DNA of 64,000 nt from Actinoplanes couchii (GTDB lineage: Bacteria; Actinomycetota; Actinomycetes; Mycobacteriales; Micromonosporaceae). A model generated the notes under the pieces. It worked only from the letters and a program-made list of their open reading frames with translations, did no database searches and had not been told where the DNA came from. The position numbers and the translations under genes were made by a program. The DNA lies in NCBI RefSeq assembly GCF_016862075.1, contig NZ_BOMG01000011.1, positions 1-64,000 on the forward strand. The letters are read 5' to 3'. Below are positions 1 to 9,915 of this stretch, piece by piece (positions within the stretch are counted from its first letter, which is position 1; every line of letters starts with the position of its first letter).

Positions 1-32
1 GGAGGTGGACGAAGGGCGGGGGAGCGGGCCGG

Positions 33-1559
33 TCAGCCAAGAGGGTCGTCCCGGCGGAGGGTGTCCGGAGGGTATGAGCTGATGGTCATCGTCGCGGGGT
101 AGGGGGGTGGGGTGCCGCCGAACTCGGGGCACAGGGACTGGTGGCTGCACCAACCGCACAGGCGGCTCGGTTTCGGGCGGAAGTCCTGGTTCTGCTTCGC
201 TCGTTCGATGGCCTGGGAGAGGGCCAGCAGGGTGCGCTCGAAACGCTCCAGCTCGCCCTGGTCGGGGCTGTAGTCGAGGGCCTCCGCGTCCTTCAGGTAG
301 AGCAGGCGCAGTGCCCGGGGGACCTTGCCCCGGGTGCGCCACAGGACCAGGGCGTAGAACTTCAGCTGGAACAGGGCGCGGCCCTCGAACGCCTCGCGGG
401 GGGCTCCGCCCGTCTTGTAGTCGACCACCCGCATGTCGCCGGCCGGGGAGACGTCGAGACGGTCGATGTAGCCGCGCAGCAGCAGGGCGTCGTCGCCGAT
501 CATCGTGGAGATCAGGGTCTCGCGCTCGGCGGGCTCCAGGCGGCGTGGGTCCTCCACCGCGAAATAGCCGCCCAGCAGGTCCCGGGCGCTGGTCAGGAAC
601 GCGGCCAGGCGGGCCGCCTCGGCCTCACCGTCCGGGATGTCGATCAGCGTGGCCTGGCCGGTGGCGTCGACCTCCGCCAGAACCGCCGCCGGATCGCGCA
701 CCAGCCCGCCGGCAGCCGCCGGATCGCGGACCGGCCCGCCGGCACCGGTCGCGGCACCCGCCACGGTTCGACCGGCAGCCAGCACGTCACCGGCAGCCAG
801 CACGTCACCGGCAGCCGGCACGTCGCCGGCAGTCGGGACGTCGCCGGAGGCCGGCCTGCTGGCGGCCGGCGAGGACACCGAGGCGGCGGATGAGGAAGAA
901 GACGCGGAAGAAGTTGAGGAAGAAGGAGTGTCGCCGCCGTTGCCGGAGGAGGAAGCCGGTGGGAGGTCGGCGGGCTGAGAGGGGTCTCCAGTGGTGGAGG
1001 AGGAGAGCGACCCGGTGCCGGAAGCCGGGCCCTGAGCTGTGGAGACGTCGCCGGTGGGGGCTTTCCGTGGGGACGGGGCCGGGCGGCCCCGGGGTGGTGG
1101 CTCGGTGGTGAACAGGTCGGCCAGGGCGGGCTCCCCGGCCAGCAGGCGCTCCCACTCGGGAGTGACCAGGGCGACCGCCGCCTCGGGGGTGCGGTCGGCG
1201 GCCGGCAGGTCGAAGAGGCGCTCCAGGACGGCGTGGACGAGGGTGCCCCGGACCTGGTCGGCCGACGGGGTCTCGGGCAGCTTGTCGATCGACCGGTAGC
1301 GGAACAGCAGCGGGCAGGTCTTGAAGTCGGCAGCCCGTGACGGGGACAGCGACGGACCGGCCGGCGTCTCCGGGCGCGGCCCCCGGCCGGACACCACGGC
1401 CACGGCGCCGGCGGTGGCCTCGACCGTGGCAGGGCCGGCGGTGGCGGGGTCGGTGGTGGCCTCGACCGTGGCGGGGTCGGCAGCGGTGGAGGACGCCGGG
1501 TCGGCGGGCTGCGGGGGCGGGGACACCGGCTGGGCCGCCGTGGGGGAGAGCGCCGTCAT
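33..1559 (-). CDS. RecB-family PD-(D/E)XK nuclease with Fe-S cysteines
   Basis: A 508-residue nuclease of the RecB/AddB/Cas4-like type, probably a DNA-processing exonuclease. The core is split. Residues about 70-150 hold the first part, with Cys82 and GTLVHAVLE (His109). Residues about 295-480 hold GYIDRLD, VDYKTGG (catalytic Asp380 and Lys382) and the C-terminal cysteines 468, 471 and 477. Together with Cys82 these form the usual 4Fe-4S ligand set. Residues about 152-290 are an inserted low-complexity stretch rich in Ser, Ala, Gly and Pro, and the first 65 residues are also low complexity. The ATG is 7 nt from a minus-strand TAGCCT, so the message is probably leaderless. The M. tuberculosis counterpart is Rv2119, also next to trmI. 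The family call is firm; the role is inferred. Confidence 0.85.
   Translation of the reverse strand: MTALSPTAAQPVSPPPQPADPASSTAADPATVEATTDPATAGPATVEATAGAVAVVSGRGPRPETPAGPSLSPSRAADFKTCPLLFRYRSIDKLPETPSADQVRGTLVHAVLERLFDLPAADRTPEAAVALVTPEWERLLAGEPALADLFTTEPPPRGRPAPSPRKAPTGDVSTAQGPASGTGSLSSSTTGDPSQPADLPPASSSGNGGDTPSSSTSSASSSSSAASVSSPAASRPASGDVPTAGDVPAAGDVLAAGDVLAAGRTVAGAATGAGGPVRDPAAAGGLVRDPAAVLAEVDATGQATLIDIPDGEAEAARLAAFLTSARDLLGGYFAVEDPRRLEPAERETLISTMIGDDALLLRGYIDRLDVSPAGDMRVVDYKTGGAPREAFEGRALFQLKFYALVLWRTRGKVPRALRLLYLKDAEALDYSPDQGELERFERTLLALSQAIERAKQNQDFRPKPSRLCGWCSHQSLCPEFGGTPPPYPATMTISSYPPDTLRRDDPLG
773..846. repeat. 18-bp tandem repeat inside the nuclease gene
   Basis: Four 18-bp units starting at 773, 791, 809 and 827 (core cggcagccagcacgtcac, later units diverged). 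They encode repeated Ala-Gly-Asp-Val-type hexapeptides in the disordered insertion of the nuclease. The period keeps the reading frame. Confidence 0.8.
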
Positions 1560-1572
1560 GTCACAGAGGCTA
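1560..1572 (-). promoter_or_regulatory. leaderless promoter of the RecB-like nuclease
   Basis: Minus-strand TAGCCT (1572-1567) lies 7 nt before the ATG at 1559, and no ribosome binding site is present. It is back to back with the promoter of the M50 protease. Confidence 0.6.
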
Positions 1573-1623
1573 GGCCAGGGGTACGACGAAAACCGCGGGG
1601 TGGGTGCCGCGGCCGGTGGTCCG

Positions 1624-1637
1624 TAGCATCGGACACG
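1624..1637 (+). promoter_or_regulatory. leaderless promoter of the M50 protease
   Basis: TAGCAT (1624-1629) lies 7 nt before GTG 1637, with no Shine-Dalgarno sequence. Confidence 0.6.
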
Positions 1638-2788
1638 TGGACGACAGCCGGGTATCGCAGCCGCCGCCGACGCCCCGGGGGCGGCCGGTCGGGCGTGTCG
1701 CGGGCATCCCGGTGCATACGAACGCGTCGATGCTGCTGCTCGCGGTGCTGGTCACGATCGTGTACGGGAACCACGCGCGGGAGCAGCTGGGCCTGGCGGA
1801 GCCGTGGGCGTACCTGGTGGGAACCGGTTTCGTGGTGTGTCTGGTCGGCTCGGTGCTGTTGCACGAGCTGGGGCACGCGCTGACCGCCCGCCGGTTCGGG
1901 ATCGGGGTGCGGCGGATCACTCTGGAGCTGCTCAGCGGGTGGACGGAGATGGATCGGGACGCGCCGACGCCGCGGGTGGACGCGCTGGTGTCGCTGGCCG
2001 GGCCGGCGGTGTCGTTGCTGCTGGGCGGGGTGGCGACGGCGGTGACGCTGCTGCTGCCGGAGCGGACCCTGACCCGGGAGGTGGCGTTCCAGCTGGCGCT
2101 GAGCAACGTGCTGGTGGCGTTCTTCAACGTGCTGCCGGGGCTGCCGCTGGACGGTGGCCGGGCGTTGCGGGCGCTGATGTGGGCGGTGCTGCGGGACCGG
2201 AACCGGGCGACGGTGGTGGCCGGCTGGGCCGGGCGGGCGATGGCGGTGGTGACCGCGGCGGTGGTGCTGTTCCTCTGGCAGCTGGGTGTGATCACCACGC
2301 TGGGGATGGCGTTCGTGCTGCTGGTGGTGCTGACCCTGTGGCAGGGGGCGGGGCAGTCGATCCGGCTGGGCCGGATGACCGGGCGGTTCCCGCTGATCGA
2401 CCTGTCCGCGCTGACCCGGCCGCTGCTGACGGTGCCGGCGGGCACCCCGCTGGGGGAGGCGCAGCGGCGCCGGTCGGAGGATCCGAGGCCGGACGTGATG
2501 CTGGCGGTCGCCGACTCGGCGGGTAGCCTCACGGCACTGGTCGATCCGGTGGCCGCCGAGCGGGTGCCGGTCGGCCGGCGCCCCTGGGTGAGCGTGGAGA
2601 GCGTGGCCCGGTCCCGGGACGCGCTGACCGCGCTGCCGCTCGGCCTGACCGGTGAGCAGGTGGTCCGCGCGCTGCAGGCGCACCCGGGTGCGCAGTACCT
2701 GGTGACCGCAGGCGAGGATGTCGTGGGCGTCCTGCGGGTCGCCGACGTGGCCGCCGTGCTGGAACCGCGGCGCGCGAGCCGGAATTAG
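1637..2788 (+). CDS. site-2 protease family (M50) membrane metalloprotease with CBS-like tail
   Basis: An intramembrane zinc protease of 383 residues. HELGH (residues 76-80) gives the two zinc His and the catalytic Glu, and NVLPGLPLDGGR supplies the third (Asp) ligand region. About five or six hydrophobic segments span residues 30-260. The cytosolic C-terminal 120 residues resemble a degenerate CBS pair, as in Rip3-type proteases, so a nucleotide or small molecule may gate it. I chose GTG 1637 rather than an upstream in-frame start because TAGCAT sits 7 nt before it. The gene ends 21 nt before trmI and may be cotranscribed with it. The substrate is unknown; anti-sigma factors are typical for the family. 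Confidence 0.85.
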   Translation: MDDSRVSQPPPTPRGRPVGRVAGIPVHTNASMLLLAVLVTIVYGNHAREQLGLAEPWAYLVGTGFVVCLVGSVLLHELGHALTARRFGIGVRRITLELLSGWTEMDRDAPTPRVDALVSLAGPAVSLLLGGVATAVTLLLPERTLTREVAFQLALSNVLVAFFNVLPGLPLDGGRALRALMWAVLRDRNRATVVAGWAGRAMAVVTAAVVLFLWQLGVITTLGMAFVLLVVLTLWQGAGQSIRLGRMTGRFPLIDLSALTRPLLTVPAGTPLGEAQRRRSEDPRPDVMLAVADSAGSLTALVDPVAAERVPVGRRPWVSVESVARSRDALTALPLGLTGEQVVRALQAHPGAQYLVTAGEDVVGVLRVADVAAVLEPRRASRN

Positions 2789-3868
<1,080 letters not shown>

Positions 3869-3888
3869 CGCTCGCCTCTGGGTTCCGG

Positions 3889-3923
3889 TAGGTTCCCTCG
3901 GGGGTCAGCGACGCAGACAGGAG
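3889..3923 (+). promoter_or_regulatory. promoter and ribosome binding site of the 196-residue gene
   Basis: A TAGGTT hexamer (3889-3894) fits the -10 pattern used elsewhere in the window. Here it is 37 nt from the start, and AGGAG (3919-3923) lies 8 nt before ATG 3932. This would be a leadered transcript. Confidence 0.45.
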
Positions 3924-3931
3924 TGGGCGCG

Positions 3932-4522
3932 ATGAGTTCTCCACCGTTCGGCGGCAGCAACGAGATGCCGGCGGTTTTCCCGGACTGGTCGCCCTATCCG
4001 GACCTGGACTCGGCGGCCCGTGCCTACCTGCGTGATCCGGAGGTGGCTCTGGAAGCGCTGTTCGGGGTGCTGCGTGGGGCATCGGTGCTGTGTTTCACCC
4101 TGGAGCGTTTCGTCAACGAGGTGAACGGGGTGTGGCAGGAGGTCGTCGTCTGTGACGGCAGCCGCCTGGTGCTCTGGCACGGTGAGGACGTCGCCCCGGG
4201 TGACGGCCCGGTCGGTGCGATGACCTCGTCGTTGCGGGTGGTGCCGCTGTCCACGGTGACCGAGGTGGGCTGCCGGCGGCGGCTCACCCGCACCCCGAAC
4301 GGGCAGGCCCGGGTGGACAGCATCGACGTCTACCTGCTGCTGAGTTCGGTCGACGACGCGGTGCCGCCCCCGGGTGTGGGCGAGGAGGAGGGCCGGGCCC
4401 CGCTGCGGCACGACGCGCTGCGGTTCGGCAAGACCCTCGACGACGGTGGGCCGGGGCAGATCGCCCGGCTGGAGGAGTTCTCCCGGGTGGTGGCGTCCCT
4501 GGTGGGCCGTCCCACTCTCTGA
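3932..4522 (+). CDS. conserved actinobacterial protein, possibly DUF5998 family
   Basis: A soluble protein of 196 residues with no signal peptide or membrane segment. It opens with a short Pro-rich stretch, then a helical segment, then alternating beta-like hydrophobic stretches (VWQEVVVCDGSRLVLWHGED; a second around residues 95-125) that look like a PH- or lipocalin-like barrel. I recognise it only as the protein commonly encoded between trmI and arc in Micromonosporaceae; the DUF5998 label is a recollection. ATG 3932 is preferred over GTG 3923 because of AGGAG at the right distance. The function is unknown. Confidence 0.75.
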   Translation: MSSPPFGGSNEMPAVFPDWSPYPDLDSAARAYLRDPEVALEALFGVLRGASVLCFTLERFVNEVNGVWQEVVVCDGSRLVLWHGEDVAPGDGPVGAMTSSLRVVPLSTVTEVGCRRRLTRTPNGQARVDSIDVYLLLSSVDDAVPPPGVGEEEGRAPLRHDALRFGKTLDDGGPGQIARLEEFSRVVASLVGRPTL

Positions 4523-4861
4523 GTTCACTCCGATTCACTCGGCGTTCTCCCGGCCGACTCGCCCGTGTGGTCTTTTGCATAGGCGGGCCGGTCGATGCCC
4601 GTTATGCCCGGATCGAGCCGTGCGGCGAAGATCGAGGCAGTGGCGTCCGTCGATGCAGATGCGCAGCTCACCAGTGTCGGGGGTCACCTCTACCTCGCAC
4701 AACCCGCGGAGACCACCGAAGTTCGAACTATGTCCGACCGGCTCACCACCGATCGCACCAATCGATCAAGAGTCGGTGACGAGGGTGTTGCATGGGTCGA
4801 AAACCGCCTCGCAACGGCTAGTGTTATCCCAAGACGTTCGAGCCCCCCGGGGAGGTGGGAC
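4523..4861 (+). promoter_or_regulatory. 339-bp intergenic region with arc promoter
   Basis: No convincing gene is present; the short open frames here lack family features. TAGTGT at 4819-4824 is the best -10 candidate. A run reading GGGGAGGTGGGAC just before GTG 4862 is a strong ribosome binding site. That leaves about 35 nt of leader. Nothing else was seen. Confidence 0.5.
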
Positions 4862-6643
4862 GTGGCACGTAGCGACGAAGCGGACTCCCGCGCCGCGCGA
4901 GCGGAGAAGGAAGTCAACGATCTCTCGAGTCAGGTCGCGTTTCTGCAAGAGGAACTTGCTCTGGTCCGGCGGAAGTTGACCGAGAGCCCCCGACACGTCC
5001 GGCAGCTCGAGGAACGGCTCGCGGCAACGCAGGCGCAGCTGGCCCGAGTGACCGAGAACAACGAGCGGCTCGTGGCGACCCTCAAGGAAGCCCGCGCCCA
5101 GATCGTCACTCTCAAGGAAGAGATTGACCGGCTCGCCCAGCCGCCCAGCGGCTACGGCGTTTTCCTGGCAGCCCACGAGGACGGCACGGTGGACGTGTTC
5201 ACCGGCGGCCGCAAGCTGCGGGTGGCGGTCTCGCCGTCGCTCGCGGCCGACGAGCTCCAGCGGGGCCAGGAGGTCCTGCTGAACGACGCGCTCAACGTCG
5301 TCGACGCGTTCGGGTTCGAGCGCACCGGCGAGGTGGTCTCGCTCAAGGAGGTCCTGGACAACCCGTCCGGCGGCCCCCGCGACCGGGCCCTGGTGACGTC
5401 GCACTCCGACGAGGAACGCATCGTCTTCCTCGCCGACTCGCTCGACATCGGCAAGCTGCGTGCTGGTGACTCGCTGATGATCGAGCCGCGCTCGGCGTAC
5501 GCGTACGAGCGGATCCCGAAGAGCGAGGTCGAGGAGCTGGTCCTGGAGGAGGTGCCCGACGTCGACTACACCGACATCGGCGGCCTGCACTCCCAGATCG
5601 AGCAGATCCGCGACGCGGTGGAGCTGCCCTTCCTGCACGCCGACCTGTTCCGGGAGCACCAGCTGCGCCCGCCGAAGGGCATCCTGCTCTACGGCCCGCC
5701 CGGCTGCGGCAAGACCCTGATCGCCAAGGCGGTGGCCAACTCCCTGGCCAAGAAGATCGCCGAGCGACGTGGCGAGGAGAAGCACACCAGCTACTTCCTC
5801 AACATCAAGGGCCCGGAGCTGCTGAACAAGTACGTGGGTGAGACCGAGCGGCACATCCGCCTGGTCTTCCAGCGGGCCCGGGAGAAGGCCGGCGAGGGCA
5901 CCCCGGTGATCGTGTTCTTCGACGAGATGGACTCGATCTTCCGGACCCGTGGCTCGGGTGTCTCCAGCGACGTGGAGAACACCATCGTTCCCCAGCTGCT
6001 CAGCGAGATCGACGGTGTCGAGGGCCTGGAGAACGTGATCGTGATCGGCGCCTCCAACCGGGAGGACATGATCGACCCGGCCATCCTGCGCCCCGGCCGG
6101 CTCGACGTGAAGATCAAGATCGAGCGCCCGGACGCCGAGGCCGCGAAGGACATCTTCGGTAAGTACATCCTCTCCGACCTGCCGCTGAGCGGGGACGACC
6201 TGACCGAGCACGGCGGCAACCGGGACGCCACGGTGGCCGCGATGATCGAGGCGGTCGTGCTGCGGATGTACACCGAGACCGAGGAGAACCGCTTCCTGGA
6301 GGTCACCTACGCCAACGGTGACAAGGAGGTCCTGTACTTCAAGGACTTCAACTCCGGCGCGATGATCCAGAACATCGTCGACCGCGGCAAGAAGATGGCG
6401 ATCAAGGAGTTCCTCACCTCCGGCAAGAAGGGCCTGAGGCTGCAGCACCTGCTCGACAGCTGCGTCGACGAGTTCCGGGAGAACGAGGACCTGCCGAACA
6501 CCACCAACCCGGACGACTGGGCCCGGATCTCCGGCAAGAAGGGCGAGCGGATCGTCTACATCCGCACGCTCGTCTCCGGCGGCAAGGGCGCCGAGGCCGG
6601 CCGGTCGATCGAGACCGCCAGCAACACCGGTCAGTACCTGTAA
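4862..6643 (+). CDS. arc: proteasomal AAA+ ATPase ARC/Mpa
   Basis: The hexameric unfoldase that recognises pupylated proteins and feeds them into the 20S proteasome; 593 residues (M. tuberculosis Mpa has 609). Residues about 10-90 are a coiled coil (the Pup-binding part). Two OB domains follow (about 95-230). The AAA domain has Walker A GPPGCGKT (278-285) and Walker B VFFDEMD (351-357). The C-terminus is GQYL; the penultimate Tyr is the known proteasome-docking and gate-opening residue. GTG 4862 is chosen because of the strong GGGGAGG upstream and because the protein then begins just before the coiled coil. The open frame extends upstream to 4595 without family sequence. Confidence 0.96.
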   Translation: MARSDEADSRAARAEKEVNDLSSQVAFLQEELALVRRKLTESPRHVRQLEERLAATQAQLARVTENNERLVATLKEARAQIVTLKEEIDRLAQPPSGYGVFLAAHEDGTVDVFTGGRKLRVAVSPSLAADELQRGQEVLLNDALNVVDAFGFERTGEVVSLKEVLDNPSGGPRDRALVTSHSDEERIVFLADSLDIGKLRAGDSLMIEPRSAYAYERIPKSEVEELVLEEVPDVDYTDIGGLHSQIEQIRDAVELPFLHADLFREHQLRPPKGILLYGPPGCGKTLIAKAVANSLAKKIAERRGEEKHTSYFLNIKGPELLNKYVGETERHIRLVFQRAREKAGEGTPVIVFFDEMDSIFRTRGSGVSSDVENTIVPQLLSEIDGVEGLENVIVIGASNREDMIDPAILRPGRLDVKIKIERPDAEAAKDIFGKYILSDLPLSGDDLTEHGGNRDATVAAMIEAVVLRMYTETEENRFLEVTYANGDKEVLYFKDFNSGAMIQNIVDRGKKMAIKEFLTSGKKGLRLQHLLDSCVDEFRENEDLPNTTNPDDWARISGKKGERIVYIRTLVSGGKGAEAGRSIETASNTGQYL

Positions 6644-6656
6644 CACGCGCATCGGG

Positions 6657-6687
6657 GCGGGGCTGGAGGGTTTCCCTCCGGCCCCGC
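6657..6687 (+). terminator. hairpin terminator after arc
   Basis: Arms 6658-6670 and 6674-6686 pair over 13 bp with a single G-U pair and a TTT loop, and one more pair extends the stem at 6657/6687. It starts 14 nt after the arc stop. There is no long T tract, as is common in GC-rich actinobacteria. Confidence 0.75.
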
Positions 6688-6703
6688 TCTCGTTTCATCA
6701 CGT

Positions 6704-7888
6704 ATGACCCGTCTGGCCTGGCTCGACGCCCTGCGCGGATGGGCCGCGGTGGTGGTCGCGGCCTTCCACCTCAGCCCGATCGTGCTCGGCACCGCGGTCC
6801 ACCTCGAGATCTTTCACACCATCGACCTCGGCAAGTACGGGGTTCTGCTGTTCTTCCTGGTCAGCGGCTACGTCATTCCGATGTCCCTGGAACGGCACGG
6901 TGACCTGCGGCGGTTCTGGACCGGGCGGCTGCTGCGGATCTACCCCGCCTACCTGCTCGCCATCGCGGTCACGCTGGCGCTGAGTGCCGCCGGGGTGCTG
7001 CGGCTGCCCGCTCAGCTGGACACCGAGACCACCACCAGCGTGCTCGGGCACCTCACCATGCTGCAGGACCTGCTCGGCACCCAGGGGACACTACGGCCCT
7101 TCTGGACACTCAGCTTCGAGATGGTCTTCTATCTCGTGGTGGCGGGACTGTTCGTGCTGCGGCGGCACGGCGCGGCCCCGTGGTGGGCGGCCGGGCTCAC
7201 CCTGCTGGCCCTGACCGGCCTGCCCGACGACCTGCTCGGTGCCACGGCCGGTCAGCGCCGGATCAGCGCGATCGTGGTGACGGCCCTCATGATCGCGGTG
7301 CTCACGACGTACACAACCGGGAAGTTGACGTTGATCTCGGGGGTCACCGGGCTGGCGGTGATCGTGCTGCCGCTGCTCAACGGGCACGCCACCGACCAGG
7401 TCACCAGCGCCTCCTCGGCACAGGCCGCCCAGATGCTCGCCGTCATGTTCGCCGGGACCGTGATCCACCGCGTGCAGCACCGGCGGATCGGGCGTACCGC
7501 AGCCGCTCTGGTCCTGTCACTCGTGCTCGGCGGCGTCGCGATCCAGGTAGCGCCTGCCGTCGCCGTGGCGGTGGCCGCCACCTTCACGGTCGCCTTCGCT
7601 CTGCGCGAACGCCGGATCCCGGCCGTCCTGTCCTGGCTCGGCACGATCAGCTATTCGCTCTATCTGCTGCACATCCCGGTCCTGGTGGCCGTCCGGCAGC
7701 TCACCGCCGACCCCGCGGTCATCACGGTGGCCTTCACCTGCGCATCCCTGACCTTGGCCTGGGCCGGCCACCGATGGGTGGAACGGCCCGCGCAGAACCT
7801 CGCCCGGCGCCTCCCGGTGATCAAAGTCGCCACGCAAGGTACGGACGCGCGCACTCCCAGCTTCGGAAAGCGCTACGAGAGCGTCTAG
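6704..7888 (+). CDS. acyltransferase 3 family membrane protein
   Basis: An integral membrane O-acyltransferase of 394 residues with about ten hydrophobic segments. The N-terminus [20 protein letters not shown] carries the family's RxxxxDxxRG-like signature and active-site His. [10 protein letters not shown] and [15 protein letters not shown] are further family motifs. The C-terminus RWVERPAQ is also typical. Such proteins acylate surface or antibiotic sugars. It sits between the arc terminator and dop and is not part of the pupylation pathway. In M. tuberculosis another membrane-protein gene is found between mpa and dop. Its TAG stop (7886-7888) is also the first half of the next -10 hexamer. 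Confidence 0.88.
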   Translation: MTRLAWLDALRGWAAVVVAAFHLSPIVLGTAVHLEIFHTIDLGKYGVLLFFLVSGYVIPMSLERHGDLRRFWTGRLLRIYPAYLLAIAVTLALSAAGVLRLPAQLDTETTTSVLGHLTMLQDLLGTQGTLRPFWTLSFEMVFYLVVAGLFVLRRHGAAPWWAAGLTLLALTGLPDDLLGATAGQRRISAIVVTALMIAVLTTYTTGKLTLISGVTGLAVIVLPLLNGHATDQVTSASSAQAAQMLAVMFAGTVIHRVQHRRIGRTAAALVLSLVLGGVAIQVAPAVAVAVAATFTVAFALRERRIPAVLSWLGTISYSLYLLHIPVLVAVRQLTADPAVITVAFTCASLTLAWAGHRWVERPAQNLARRLPVIKVATQGTDARTPSFGKRYESV

Positions 7889-7898
7889 GCTCGATACA
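7886..7898 (+). promoter_or_regulatory. leaderless promoter for dop leader ORF
   Basis: TAGGCT (7886-7891) begins at the stop codon of the upstream acyltransferase gene and lies 6 nt before ATG 7898. Transcription would start at or next to that ATG. Confidence 0.6.
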
Positions 7899-7939
7899 TG
7901 AGCAGGCGCAGCTTCGTGGCGGACAGGGTGGTCGCATGA
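7898..7939 (+). CDS. 13-codon leader peptide coupled to dop
   Basis: A short open frame starts at ATG 7898, reads [13 protein letters not shown] and stops at TGA 7937-7939. The stop overlaps the dop start as ATGA (7936-7939). The ATG lies 6 nt from a TAGGCT hexamer, whereas dop itself has only weak ribosome-binding sequence (GGACAGGGTGG). Leaderless translation of this mini-ORF could deliver ribosomes to dop by termination-reinitiation. The peptide resembles no regulator I know, so the act of translating it may matter more than the product. Confidence 0.5.
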   Translation: MSRRSFVADRVVA

Positions 7940-9453
7940 GCGTTCGCAGGATTATGGGTACTGAGGTCGAGTACGGTATTTCGGTCCCCGGCCAGCCCGG
8001 TGCCAATCCGATGGTCACGTCCTCCCAGGTGGTCAACGCCTACGGCGCCCGCCCCGAGCTCAACCGCAACGGCCGCGCCCGGTGGGACTACGAGGAGGAG
8101 TCGCCACTGCGCGACGCCCGCGGGTTCACCTACTCCGGCGCCGCGTACGACCCGGCCGAAGCCCTCGCCGACGAGGACCTCGGCCTGGCCAACGTGATAC
8201 TGACCAACGGCGCGCGGCTCTATGTGGACCACGCCCACCCCGAGTTCAGCACCCCCGAGGTCACCAACCCGCTCGACATCGTCAAGTGGGACAAGGCCGG
8301 CGAGCGGGTGATGGCCGAGGCGTCACGCCGGGCCGCCACCATCCCCGGCACGCACCGCATCCAGCTCTACAAGAACAACACCGACAACAAAGGCGCGTCG
8401 TACGGGGCCCACGAGAACTACCAGATGCGGCGGCAGACCCCGTTCGCCGACATCGTCGCGCACCTGACCCCGTTCTTCGTCACCCGGCAGATCTTCTGCG
8501 GCGCCGGTCGCGTCGGCATCGGGCAGGACGGCAGCGGCGCCGGGTTCCAGATCTCCTCGCGCGCCGACTTCTTCGAGGTCGAGGTCGGCCTGGAGACCAC
8601 GCTCAAGCGGCCGATCATCAACACCCGCGACGAGCCGCACGCCGACGCCGACAAGTACCGCCGGCTGCACGTGATCATCGGCGACGCCAACCTGTCGGAG
8701 ATCTCCACCTACCTCAAGGTCGGCACCACCGCCCTGATCCTCAACATGATCGAGGAGAAGGTGTTCACCGGCGAGCTGGGCATCGCCGACCCGGTCAGCG
8801 AGCTGAAGAACGTCAGCCACGACCCGTCCCTCAAACACCTGATGCGGCTGCGCGACGGCCGCCGGCTGACCGCGCTCGACCTGCAGTGGGCCTACTTCGA
8901 GCGGGCCCGCCAGTTCGTCGACGAGCGCTACGGCGCCGACGCCGACGAGCAGACCACCGATGTGCTCGACCGGTGGGAGGACGCCCTCGACAAGCTCGGC
9001 CGCGACCCGATGCTGCTTTCCGACAGCCTCGACTGGGTCGCCAAGCTGCGGCTGCTGGAGGGCTACCGGGAGCGCGAGAACCTCGCCTGGTCCTCGCCGA
9101 AACTCCAGCTCGTCGACCTGCAGTACTCCGACGTACGGCCGGAGAAGGGCCTCTATCACCGGCTGGTCGCGCGCGGGTCGATGAAGACGCTGCTCGACCC
9201 GGAGGAGACCCAGGCCGCGATGTACGACCCGCCGGAGGACACCCGGGCCTACTTCCGTGGGCGTTGCCTCGCGCAGTACGCGTCCGAGGTGGTCGCCGCC
9301 AGCTGGGACTCGGTGATCTTCGATGTGGGCCGGGAATCGCTGGTCCGGGTGCCCATGATGGAACCGGAGCGGGGCACGCGCAAGCACGTGGGGTCGCTGT
9401 TCGACACCTGCGAGAGCGCCAAGGATCTGCTCGAGGTGATCACCAGCCGGTGA
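7936..9453 (+). CDS. dop: depupylase/Pup deamidase Dop
   Basis: A carboxylate-amine-ligase-fold enzyme of 505 residues that removes Pup from proteins and, where Pup ends in Gln, deamidates it. GTEVEYG carries Glu10 of the Mg/ATP site. [18 protein letters not shown] gives the catalytic Asp (residue 98, matching D95 of M. tuberculosis). The Dop-loop, absent from PafA, is visible as [16 protein letters not shown] (49-64). The Pup of this organism already ends in Glu, so the expected main role is depupylation and Pup recycling. It overlaps the 13-codon leader by 4 nt and precedes pup by about 100 nt. Confidence 0.95.
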   Translation: MSVRRIMGTEVEYGISVPGQPGANPMVTSSQVVNAYGARPELNRNGRARWDYEEESPLRDARGFTYSGAAYDPAEALADEDLGLANVILTNGARLYVDHAHPEFSTPEVTNPLDIVKWDKAGERVMAEASRRAATIPGTHRIQLYKNNTDNKGASYGAHENYQMRRQTPFADIVAHLTPFFVTRQIFCGAGRVGIGQDGSGAGFQISSRADFFEVEVGLETTLKRPIINTRDEPHADADKYRRLHVIIGDANLSEISTYLKVGTTALILNMIEEKVFTGELGIADPVSELKNVSHDPSLKHLMRLRDGRRLTALDLQWAYFERARQFVDERYGADADEQTTDVLDRWEDALDKLGRDPMLLSDSLDWVAKLRLLEGYRERENLAWSSPKLQLVDLQYSDVRPEKGLYHRLVARGSMKTLLDPEETQAAMYDPPEDTRAYFRGRCLAQYASEVVAASWDSVIFDVGRESLVRVPMMEPERGTRKHVGSLFDTCESAKDLLEVITSR

Positions 9454-9497
9454 GAAAACAACCCGTTACGGCGGGGCGTTTCGTCACAGGCGCGAGG

Positions 9498-9547
9498 TAG
9501 GTTTTTTCCAACCCGATGTTGCAGGACTTCGGGTGGCTTCTGAAGGG
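9498..9547 (+). promoter_or_regulatory. pup promoter and ribosome binding site
   Basis: TAGGTT followed by a T run (9498-9507) is a likely -10. AAGGGGG (9541-9547) is a strong ribosome binding site 8 nt before the pup ATG. An out-of-frame ATG at 9516 lies 12 nt past the hexamer, but its open frame runs through pup and is probably not used. Confidence 0.5.
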
Positions 9548-9555
9548 GGACATCC

Positions 9556-9771
9556 ATGGCAACCCGAGACACCGGTGGTCAGTCGCAGAGCAGCAAGGGC
9601 TCCAGCGACCAGGAGATCGAGGACGTCACCGTCGAGGCCAATCCCGAGGTCGCCGAGAGGCACGCGGAGATCACCGAGGACGTCGACGACCTGCTCGACG
9701 AGATCGACAGCGTCCTCGAGGAGAACGCCGAAGAGTTCGTCCGCGGCTATGTCCAAAAAGGCGGCGAGTGA
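9556..9771 (+). CDS. pup: prokaryotic ubiquitin-like protein Pup, GGE terminus
   Basis: The 71-residue disordered tag that PafA attaches to lysines of proteasome substrates. The N-terminal third is Ser/Gln/Asp-rich. Residues about 25-62 are the acidic helix-forming part that binds the ARC coiled coil. The last residues are VQKGGE. The terminal residue is Glu, not Gln as in mycobacteria, so it can be ligated without prior deamidation. It lies between dop and prcB, with a strong hairpin immediately downstream. Confidence 0.97.
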   Translation: MATRDTGGQSQSSKGSSDQEIEDVTVEANPEVAERHAEITEDVDDLLDEIDSVLEENAEEFVRGYVQKGGE

Positions 9772-9794
9772 CCCCTTTGTCCGCTTCTAGGTGA

Positions 9795-9823
9795 CCGGAC
9801 GCCGCCCCTTCGGCGGCGTCCGG
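9795..9823 (+). terminator. hairpin between pup and prcB
   Basis: A perfect 12-bp stem (9795-9806 with 9812-9823) closes a 5-nt loop, 24 nt after the pup stop. It should end or reduce readthrough from pup into prcB, which would let the tag outnumber the proteasome. Confidence 0.75.
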
Positions 9824-9915
9824 CATTTCCTCAAGACTTGTCGATGGCGTTGATCGCACCCGCGGGCACCGGCGGGATATTGTGCTTCAACTGCACGTAC
9901 CTTGAAAGGAACCAC

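Noticed and set aside
4567-4779. 70-codon frame in the arc upstream region
   Set aside because: No ribosome binding site, Arg/Cys/His-rich composition and overlap with other open frames; it looks like non-coding leader sequence.
4766-6652. 628-codon open frame on the minus strand opposite arc
   Set aside because: It is the exact antisense of a well-supported gene; long antisense frames are expected at this GC content, and the product is Asp/Val/Leu/Gly-rich without any motif.
9838-9915. N-terminal extension of PrcB from ATG 9838
   Set aside because: No ribosome binding site; the extra 26 residues do not resemble a proteasome propeptide, whereas GTG 9916 follows AAAGGA and gives a propeptide of normal length.
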